21,418 bases of DNA, taken from contig JBGTIS010000126.1 in the NCBI GenBank assembly GCA_041745535.1, forward strand, positions 1-21,418, written 5' to 3'. This document shows, in pieces, positions 15,378-21,418 of the stretch (position 1 is its first letter; each line of letters starts with the position of its first letter). The translations under genes were made by a program, and so were the position numbers. The stretch comes from JBGTIS01 sp041745535. Its GTDB lineage: Bacteria > Bacteroidota > Bacteroidia > Cytophagales > Cyclobacteriaceae. The notes beneath the pieces are model-generated. The model saw only the letters and a list, made by a program, of their open reading frames with translations. It did no database searches and was not told the origin of the DNA.

Positions 15378-16234
15378 ATGTTAAAGTTAACAAAACGACA
15401 AATCAATAAAAACTTGGTGCCACATTTAAGTAAGGGGAAACGAGGTCCCGACTGTAAAGTAGGTCTTTGGCGTATTGTCAGAGCCATACTTTATCGTATG
15501 AAAACTGGTGTTCAGTGGAGAGAACTTCCCATGGACTCCCTCTTCGGCCGGCATCTAACTAGCTGGCAATCAGCGCACCGGCGCCCGGTGTATCACTACT
15601 TTTCCAAGTGGTGTAAAGATGGTAGCGACCGACGCCCGGTTGGTCCAGGCTGTGGATCGCTATATTAGACTTGTGTCGTGAGTTACTGGATATGTCCAGT
15701 GTAGAATTAGATGGCTCACACACTTTGGCTAAACGAGGCGGGCAACAGGTGGGTTATCAAGGCAGAAAGAAGGCAAAAACCACGAACATGTTGTTTTTGA
15801 CTGATCGTCAGGGTATGCCCCTAGCCTGTAGCGAGCCGATGAGCGGCGAACATCATGACTTGTTTGAGATTGAAGAAAATGTGTCCAAAATGATGGCTAC
15901 AGTGCAACAATCTGGCATACTCACCGATGGCTTGTTTCTAAATGGTGCCGCAGGCTTTGATGCCTCAAAGCTCCGAGAAATCTGTGATTACTATGGTATT
16001 ATTCCTAATATCGTCACCAACAAAAAAAACAGGAATAGCTCACAATCAGAAGAGTATCTATTTGATAATCTGTTATATGAGGAGCGCTTTGCTGTGGAAA
16101 GAACCAATGCTTGGATTGATGGATTCAAAGCACTGTTGGTGCGTTACGAAACCAACGCCAAACATTGGCTAGGCTTACATTATTTAGCCTTCTCTTTCAT
16201 TTTGCTAAGAAGAAAAGACGTTTGGGCAAAATAA
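15378..16234 (+). pseudogene. IS5-family transposase, frameshifted
   Basis: Two frames, 15378-15668 and about 15641-16234, make up one DDE transposase. Frame 1 carries the N-terminal domain (LWRIVRAILYRMKTGVQWRE). Frame 2, read from 15641, begins WSRLWIAILDLCRELLDMSS and contains the first catalytic Asp (VELDGSHT), the block GYQGRKKAKTTNMLFL and the catalytic Glu (FAVERTNAWIDGFKALLVRY). Against the family pattern, a 14-base GC-rich insert at 15627-15640 breaks the frame between ...KWCKDGS and WSRLW..., and a similar in-frame 15-base insert sits at 15573-15587 (five extra residues, AHRRP). Where relatives usually have N-A-D-x-G-F-D, this copy has NGAAGFD, so the second catalytic Asp appears to be Ala. 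Not expected to be active. The stop codon overlaps the right terminal repeat. Confidence 0.85.
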
Positions 16235-16247
16235 CTTTAGACAACTT
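16231..16247 (-). repeat. Right terminal inverted repeat of the IS5-type element
   Basis: ATAACTTTAGACAACTT, the exact complement of the left repeat. It contains the transposase stop codon (TAA at 16232-16234). Confidence 0.88.
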
Positions 16248-16454
16248 TAATATTTGTGTAATAAATGTCAGCTTTTTATTTATAAAAAAATAAAATATTT
16301 ACTTTGGGCATAAGCAATATTGATTTATATTGAACACCGTAAAAACCCTTGTATACTAATTACCATACCGATATTTTTTATGATGGGAATAATGTTAAAT
16401 AACCAAAAACTAACATTATATTTTTGTATATGCTTAATAGATTTGTAAGTAATA

Positions 16455-19400
16455 ATGAATAACAACCCGATATTAAATAGTCCCTATCATGAGCCGCTAT
16501 ATCACTACTCAACCAATGTTCAGGGAGAGTTAGATTATGAAGTTGTTAAACAGGGCCGAAGAGTGTTTATTCCGGGCATCACTGCCATACCTACCAGGCA
16601 AGGGCCTCAGAAAGATATATTTGATGTAGAAGATTTAGCAGCAGATTACGGAACACAGCTGGTTAACTTAACCCGGAAGCAGGTAAGCGAATGGAGAAAA
16701 GATGGATACCCGCATACCACCCGGGTTACGAAAGAACTTTTAACCTATTGGTTTAATAACCCTGAAAGGCCACCTACCAAGCAATTATTTTTCGCGCAAA
16801 GGGAAGCTATTGAAACGGCTATCTGGTTCAATGAAATTGCCGAACGAGGTAATGCAGGACAAAATATATTAAATATAATAAAATCAGAACTAAAAAAGGT
16901 AAGTCCTGATCCGCACCAGCAATTGCCAAGAATTGCTTTTAAAATGGCAACTGGTTCTGGTAAAACGGTGGTAATGGCTACACTGATTGTATACCATTTT
17001 TTTAACAGACAGGAATACCGGCAGGATACCCGTTTTGCTGATTACTTTTTAGTAGTGGCACCCGGTATTACCATTAAAGACCGGCTAGGCGTTTTGTTTG
17101 TAGATAAAAAATCTGACAACAAAAACGAAAGATCTGATTACTATGCCATCAGAGACTTGGTGCCTCGGAATTTAGAACCGCATCTGGCTAATCTGAATGC
17201 TAAACTAATTATTACCAACTACCACGCTTTTGAAGCTAAAGTACTGCAAGGAAACAAAAAGAGTATTTATGATGGTAAGGAAAAAAGTACCAATGAACGT
17301 ATCCGGCAAATTCAAGAAGACTCAAAAGAAGATAGTAGTCAGGTAGTAAAAAGGGTGTTGGGAAAATTCAAAGCAGGCAGTCGTTTGCTGATTTTGAATG
17401 ATGAAGCGCACCATTGCTACCTGCCCAGGCAAAAGGGAAAAACAAAAGATACAGAAGGTGATGAAAATGCCAAAGCCGCAGTATGGTTTAGTGGCTTAAC
17501 GGAATTTGCCAAAAAATTTAAACTCACGGCCGTATATGACCTGTCTGCCACCCCATATTATTTACAGGGGTCGGGCTATGAGTCGTATAGCTTGTTTGGT
17601 TGGGTTGTTTCTGACTTTGGTTTGATCGAGGCTATTGAATCAGGATTGGTGAAAATACCTTATTTGCCGGAAAGCGACAATACACAGGAACTTACCATGC
17701 CGGTGCTTCGGAACCTGTACGAGCATGTGAAAGATGAACTACCAAAAAAAGGACAACGTACCAAGAAAAAAGAAGCGAAGGAAGTAGGTGAAAAACTAAC
17801 GGAAGCTCCGCCTAAACTGCCTAAACTAGTAAAAGGTGCCTTGGATCAGTTTTATGCACACTATAGTGAATACTCTGAAAACCTGCGGGAAAAGGGAGAA
17901 GAAAAAACCTCTTTGTTTACCAGGCCGCCGGTGTTTATCGCTGTGTGCAATAATACCTCGGTTTCTAAAGAGCTTTATAAGTTTATAGCCGGGTATGAGT
18001 TCGAAGAAATACTGAAAACCGATGAACAGGGTAAACCGGTTAACACAGAAACCCGAACAGTAACAGGGCATTACGATTTGTTTTCTAATTATGATGAAAC
18101 CGGCCGACTGAAAAAGAAAGCACCTACCCTGCTAATTGACTCAGAGGCGCTGGATGATGCCGGGCAGGTAAGCGATGATTTTAAAAAGATATTTGACTCT
18201 GAAATTGAGGAATTTAAAAGGGATTATGCTCGCTTATACGGACAGGGAGCGGCTGAGAAAATTACCGATGCGGAAATTTTACGGGAGGTGGTGAACACCG
18301 TTGGCCAACCCGGCAAACTGGGCGGACACATTCGGTGTGTGGTTTCTGTTTCTATGCTCACCGAAGGTTGGGATGCCAATACAGTTACCCATATTATGGG
18401 ATTGCGGGCTTTCGGTTCTCAATTGCTGTGCGAACAGGTGGCCGGCAGAGCTTTGCGCAGGATGAACTACTTTTTGCAACCTTACGACAAAAGAACTGGG
18501 GAACCCATTGAACCTAAAAATATCAATTATTATAAGGAAGAAAATCTGATATACAAGTTTCCGCCGGAATACGCCCATATAATTGGAGTGCCTTTTAAAA
18601 TGTTTAAAGGAGGTACAGTTTCTCCCGTTGATCCTCCTGATTATACGCATGTGCAGGCTATACCTGGGCGACAAAAAGACTTTGAAATTGAATTTCCTAA
18701 TATTGAGGGTTACCGGGTAGAATTTGAAGAGGATGAACTAAAATACGATTTCACAGATATTGAAAATTATGAGATTGATGGTTCTATTACCCCCATTAAA
18801 ACAAAGCTGGGTAATGCCTTTTCTGCCGATGAAGTTGAATTGCAGATCACTCAGGTGCTGGAAAAAAGGGAACAGGAAATTATCTTTTCGCTTACCAAAG
18901 ACCTGATCCGGTATCATTTTTCCGACGATGACGGGAATCCTGGGTTTCAGAAGTTTAACAGGCTAAAAGAAATTGTGGCCTATTGGTACCATCATAAAGT
19001 GCTGTTGCTCAACATTCAGGATTATAATTTTAAAAAGCTGCTGTATTTTGACGATCCTAAAACTATTGTAGATCATATTAAGCGGGGCATCAACCCGCAC
19101 ATTAATACTGCCGAATATGTGAAACCGGTATTTAACTATTACAATAAGTTCAGCAGCACCAAATATGTAGGGGGAAACACTACCAAAGATGTATATCCTA
19201 CCCATAAAAGCCATGTAAACTATGTGGTGATGGATTCTGACTGGGAAGGCATTTGCGCGAAAACGCTGGAAGAACTGGATGAGGTGGATAGCTATGTAAA
19301 AAATCAGTTTCTGGGGTTTACCATTCCTTATGTGAAAGAAGGAAAAGATAAAATGTATTATACCGACTTTATTGCAAGAGTAAAACGAAAAGATGGCACC

Positions 19401-19598
19401 CTGGCCAACCTGATGATTGAGATTACCGGCATGAACAAGGATAAGGTGGAAAAGAAATGGTTTGTAGAAAACCGCTGGCTACCCGCGGTAAATGCCGTAA
19501 AGGACAAATATGAGTACGACCCCTGGTATTTTATTGAAATAGCCAATGATGTGCGCAACATTAAAAACCAATTGATTGACAAAATCAAATCACTGTAA
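16455..19598 (+). CDS. res: Type III restriction endonuclease subunit Res (DEAH helicase/nuclease)
   Basis: 1047 residues, full family length. The leader NPILNSPYHEPLYHY is typical of the large Res proteins that partner with ~900-residue Mod proteins. Helicase motifs: MATGSGKT with Walker A at 165-171, LNDEAHHCY (DEAH box, 316-320), SATPYY (364-369), and motif VI CEQVAGRALRR (G-R at 664-665). The C-terminal nuclease region holds DFIARV (Asp 971) and LMIEITGMNKDK (Glu 989); the third position of the usual E-x-K is Thr 991, which I recall as normal for this subfamily (E-V-T-G...KDK). Preceded by 207 bases of AT-rich DNA after the insertion sequence, presumably containing its promoter; TAGATTTG (16438-16445) matches a -7 box but lies only 9 bases before the ATG. 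With Mod it cuts DNA after ATP-driven translocation between unmethylated sites. Confidence 0.93.
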   Translation: MNNNPILNSPYHEPLYHYSTNVQGELDYEVVKQGRRVFIPGITAIPTRQGPQKDIFDVEDLAADYGTQLVNLTRKQVSEWRKDGYPHTTRVTKELLTYWFNNPERPPTKQLFFAQREAIETAIWFNEIAERGNAGQNILNIIKSELKKVSPDPHQQLPRIAFKMATGSGKTVVMATLIVYHFFNRQEYRQDTRFADYFLVVAPGITIKDRLGVLFVDKKSDNKNERSDYYAIRDLVPRNLEPHLANLNAKLIITNYHAFEAKVLQGNKKSIYDGKEKSTNERIRQIQEDSKEDSSQVVKRVLGKFKAGSRLLILNDEAHHCYLPRQKGKTKDTEGDENAKAAVWFSGLTEFAKKFKLTAVYDLSATPYYLQGSGYESYSLFGWVVSDFGLIEAIESGLVKIPYLPESDNTQELTMPVLRNLYEHVKDELPKKGQRTKKKEAKEVGEKLTEAPPKLPKLVKGALDQFYAHYSEYSENLREKGEEKTSLFTRPPVFIAVCNNTSVSKELYKFIAGYEFEEILKTDEQGKPVNTETRTVTGHYDLFSNYDETGRLKKKAPTLLIDSEALDDAGQVSDDFKKIFDSEIEEFKRDYARLYGQGAAEKITDAEILREVVNTVGQPGKLGGHIRCVVSVSMLTEGWDANTVTHIMGLRAFGSQLLCEQVAGRALRRMNYFLQPYDKRTGEPIEPKNINYYKEENLIYKFPPEYAHIIGVPFKMFKGGTVSPVDPPDYTHVQAIPGRQKDFEIEFPNIEGYRVEFEEDELKYDFTDIENYEIDGSITPIKTKLGNAFSADEVELQITQVLEKREQEIIFSLTKDLIRYHFSDDDGNPGFQKFNRLKEIVAYWYHHKVLLLNIQDYNFKKLLYFDDPKTIVDHIKRGINPHINTAEYVKPVFNYYNKFSSTKYVGGNTTKDVYPTHKSHVNYVVMDSDWEGICAKTLEELDEVDSYVKNQFLGFTIPYVKEGKDKMYYTDFIARVKRKDGTLANLMIEITGMNKDKVEKKWFVENRWLPAVNAVKDKYEYDPWYFIEIANDVRNIKNQLIDKIKSL

Positions 19599-19599
19599 A

Positions 19600-19618
19600 G
19601 ACAACTCACCGAGTTGTC
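19600..19618. repeat. REP-like palindrome 1, left of the RAYT gene
   Basis: GACAACTC-ACC-GAGTTGTC: perfect 8-bp stem and 3-base loop, one base after the res stop codon and 13 bases before the RAYT start. It is the exact reverse complement of palindrome 3 at 20331-20349. Confidence 0.85.
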
Positions 19619-19631
19619 CAAACAATACATT

Positions 19632-20276
19632 ATGAGAAAACCTAAAATATTTCAAAGAAGAAAGCTGCCCCATATACAGCCTCCCGGCGCTACCTTCTTT
19701 GTTACTTATTTGTTGCACGGTGCCATGCCAGCCCCGCTTATGGAAAAACTGAAGGCAGAAAACGAATTCAACTTAATGGCACTGAAAAGTAAGGAGAATA
19801 AGCTTGCTATAGATGAAGAAAACAGAAGGTATTTTGGAAAATTTGATGAAACCTTAAATAGGGTTAACAACGGCGTAGATTGGCTGAAAGATGAAAAATT
19901 AGCACAAATTGTTGCCAGTACCTGGCATTACTGGGATGATAAAAGACTTGAATTGATGGCTTATTGTATAATGTGTAATCATGTACATGTTGTATTTAGG
20001 TTATTTGAACAAAATGAGCTTGGTGCACCGCTGTATTTGCAGCATATTATGGAAACTGTAAAAAAATACACTGCCCGCCAATGTAATTTAATTCTGGAAA
20101 GAACGGGGCAACCTTTCTGGCAACATGAATCTTACGACCGTGTGGCGCGCAATCAGGATGAGCTTTATCGCATCATTGCGTACACGCTGGATAATCCTGT
20201 GAAAGCAGGGCTTTGTACCAACCGCCAGGATTGGCAATGGTCATATATAAAAGAAGATTATAATGAATTTATGTAA
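19632..20276 (+). CDS. RAYT-type (REP-associated tyrosine transposase) HUH protein
   Basis: 214 residues from the ATG at 19632; a TTG at 19614 lies inside the palindrome and is an unlikely start. Motifs of the IS200-like Y1 transposase superfamily, RAYT branch: FFVTYLLHG in the N-terminal strand, YCIMCNHVHVVFRL with the metal-binding His pair at 117 and 119, the catalytic Tyr at 146 in KKYTARQCN, and the RAYT tail FWQHESYDRVARNQDELYRI followed by YTLDNPVKAGL. Such proteins nick and join single-stranded DNA at REP palindromes. Here palindromes stand immediately before and after the gene, supporting the call. It sits between res and mod on the same strand, 33 bases after res and 85 before mod, with no role in restriction expected. 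Confidence 0.9.
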   Translation: MRKPKIFQRRKLPHIQPPGATFFVTYLLHGAMPAPLMEKLKAENEFNLMALKSKENKLAIDEENRRYFGKFDETLNRVNNGVDWLKDEKLAQIVASTWHYWDDKRLELMAYCIMCNHVHVVFRLFEQNELGAPLYLQHIMETVKKYTARQCNLILERTGQPFWQHESYDRVARNQDELYRIIAYTLDNPVKAGLCTNRQDWQWSYIKEDYNEFM

Positions 20277-20277
20277 T

Positions 20278-20296
20278 GACAACTCAATGAGTTGCG
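20278..20296. repeat. REP-like palindrome 2, right after the RAYT stop codon
   Basis: GACAACTC-AAT-GAGTTGCGC: same left arm as the other two, but the right arm ends GCGC, so only the inner 6 bp (CAACTC/GAGTTG) pair. It starts two bases after the stop codon. Confidence 0.75.
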
Positions 20297-20330
20297 CAAC
20301 AATTAAAAAGATTATAACAAATTATGTAAT

Positions 20331-20349
20331 GACAACTCGGTGAGTTGTC
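20331..20349. repeat. REP-like palindrome 3, just upstream of the second mod gene
   Basis: GACAACTC-GGT-GAGTTGTC: perfect 8-bp stem with a 3-base loop, ending 12 bases before the mod start codon. It is close enough to affect ribosome loading on mod. Confidence 0.85.
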
Positions 20350-20361
20350 CAACAAAAAAGC

Positions 20362-21418
20362 ATGGATCAAATAGACTCTTTCAAACATTCTCACGAAACG
20401 CGTGCCCATATTCCTTCACAGGAAGAAGCGGGGTATGAAGCCAGCAACAAAAAAGTAAAAGATGGCAAAGATACCCTGGAATTGCCCAAAAACCCGGTGG
20501 TGCACCGGGGGCAGGACCCTGAGCTTTTCTGGTTGAACAAATATGGTAACGACGACCGCGACCATTTGCTGAAGGTAGACATCCGCTCGCTGTACCGTAC
20601 CGAACACATTGCTCCTGAAAAACTGATTGAAGGCTTGTATAAAACCGTGGTAGAGAAACGGGATGAAAACCAGATGGAGTTATTCTCTCCCAATGAACTA
20701 TTTGGGAATGCTTTGGAACGGGATGAACTGGAAAAAGTGAGTGAATATTACAAACATACGGATGGTTGGCTCAACCGATTGATACAAGGCGACAGCCATT
20801 TGGTAATGGCGAGCTTGCTGGAACGGGAAGGGATGGCCGGACAGGTGCAAACTATTTACATAGACCCACCTTATGGCATTAGCTATAAATCTAACTGGCA
20901 AATAAAATTGAACGACCGGAATGTAAAAGATGGCAGTGATGACCATGTAACGGGTGAGCCTGAAATGGTAAAAGCCTTTCGGGATACCTGGGAATTGGGC
21001 ATACATTCTTATTTAAGCTATTTGCGCGACAGGTTATTGATTGCGAAAGAACTGCTGACTGAAAGCGGTTCCTGCTTTGTACAGATATCTGATGAAAATG
21101 TGCATTTGGTGAGGAATGTGATGGATGAGGTTTTTGGAAGTGAGAATTTTGTAAGTTTAATAAGCTTTGTTACAACAAGCGGTTTTCAAGCAAATACATT
21201 AGCTAGATCAGGAGACTATCTTATTTGGTATTCTAAAGACCTATCAAAAGTTAAATACAGGCAGTTATACTATGATAAAGACACGAGTATTGAAGGCGGA
21301 AAGTATAAATGGGTAATGTTTCCAAATGGAGAGTATAGAGGTTTGTCCAAAGGAGAGAAAGAAGGAAATATTGTTATTCCTGAAGATGCAAAACTTTATA
21401 ATCCTGATAGCTTAATCT
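20362..21418 (+). CDS. mod: Type III DNA methyltransferase Mod, partial (runs off the right edge)
   Basis: 352 codons are visible, open to the window end. The leader MDQIDSFKHSHETRAHIP is typical of the large (~900-residue) adenine methyltransferases paired with ~1050-residue Res proteins. Further family features: NPVVHRGQDPELFWLNKYG, LNRLIQGDSHLVMASLLERE, the catalytic DPPYGIS at residues 168-174, FRDTWELGIHSYLSYLRDRL, SGSCFVQISDENVHLVRNVM and DEVFGSENFVSLI. As a beta-class enzyme its target-recognition domain and SAM-binding F-x-G-x-G motif should lie beyond the window. Role: N6-adenine methylation that protects host sites and supplies sequence specificity to Res. It lies 763 bases after the res stop, separated by the RAYT unit; with no visible promoter before it, it probably depends on read-through or a promoter in that unit. 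Confidence 0.92.
   Translation, partial: MDQIDSFKHSHETRAHIPSQEEAGYEASNKKVKDGKDTLELPKNPVVHRGQDPELFWLNKYGNDDRDHLLKVDIRSLYRTEHIAPEKLIEGLYKTVVEKRDENQMELFSPNELFGNALERDELEKVSEYYKHTDGWLNRLIQGDSHLVMASLLEREGMAGQVQTIYIDPPYGISYKSNWQIKLNDRNVKDGSDDHVTGEPEMVKAFRDTWELGIHSYLSYLRDRLLIAKELLTESGSCFVQISDENVHLVRNVMDEVFGSENFVSLISFVTTSGFQANTLARSGDYLIWYSKDLSKVKYRQLYYDKDTSIEGGKYKWVMFPNGEYRGLSKGEKEGNIVIPEDAKLYNPDSLI

Larger units (their letters stand above)
15288..16247 (+). mobile_element. IS5-family insertion sequence, ~960 bp, with degenerate transposase
   Basis: Bounded by perfect 17-bp terminal inverted repeats: AAGTTGTCTAAAGTTAT at 15288-15304 and its complement at 16231-16247. The transposase reading frame fills the interior. 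Size and terminal sequence fit the IS5 family (IS427/IS1031-like groups). Flanks read GAAACG on the left and TAATAT on the right, with no direct repeat, and the mod gene interrupted on the left does not resume on the right. Confidence 0.88.
20254..20356 (+). repeat. Tandem duplication of the 3' end of the RAYT gene with its palindrome
   Basis: Copy 1 (from 20254) reads AAGATTATAATGAATTTATG then TAATGACAACTC; copy 2 (from 20308) reads AAGATTATAACAAATTATGT then AATGACAACTC. The period is 53-54 bases and each copy ends in a palindrome followed by CAACAA. Copy 1 includes the gene's stop codon. Confidence 0.75.

Overview
The window looks like a piece of a Bacteroidota chromosome, probably a cytophagal or chitinophagal lineage. 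Reasons: an N-terminally lipidated GH106 protein beside a secreted PL11 rhamnogalacturonan lyase, few Shine-Dalgarno sequences, a TAnnTTTG-type -7 box, and best family resemblances (recalled from memory, not searched) to Bacteroidota proteins. The left ~10 kb is moderately GC-balanced and intact; from about 10.2 kb on, the DNA is visibly AT-richer and full of breaks, insertion sequences and palindromes.

Left part (1-8185). A 3'-terminal scrap of a RibD/DHFR-fold reductase gene lies at 143-304. Two minus-strand genes, PL11 lyase and GH106 rhamnosidase-like, form a small pectin (rhamnogalacturonan) utilisation unit. A DUF1440 (YagU-like) gene lies upstream on the same strand. Divergent from these are a DUF1622 membrane protein, a FAD-dependent oxidoreductase carrying a C-terminal Rieske [2Fe-2S] domain, and a small very basic protein.

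Middle (8186-10463). Mostly non-coding: three diverged copies of one dispersed repeat, a ~108-bp imperfect palindrome, one hypothetical protein gene (9285-9851), a 22-bp tandem repeat, a clear rho-independent terminator, and a perfect 18-bp palindrome just before the next gene.

Right part (10464-21418). A restriction/defence island in visible decay. It starts with a UvrD-like helicase fused to a Fe-S PD-(D/E)XK nuclease, split by two compensating frameshifts, followed by a DUF559 endonuclease-like gene with a GC-rich palindrome over its stop codon. Next is the N-terminal part of a type III DNA methyltransferase, cut off by an IS5-family element (17-bp perfect terminal repeats, no target duplication seen) whose own transposase is frameshifted. 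Then comes a full-length type III restriction subunit (res), a RAYT-type HUH transposase gene bracketed by REP-like palindromes, and a second, different type III methyltransferase that runs off the right edge. The res and second mod most likely form one R-M system with a RAYT unit wedged between them; the helicase-nuclease, DUF559 and first mod look like remains of a neighbouring system. No RNA genes or CRISPR arrays were recognised.
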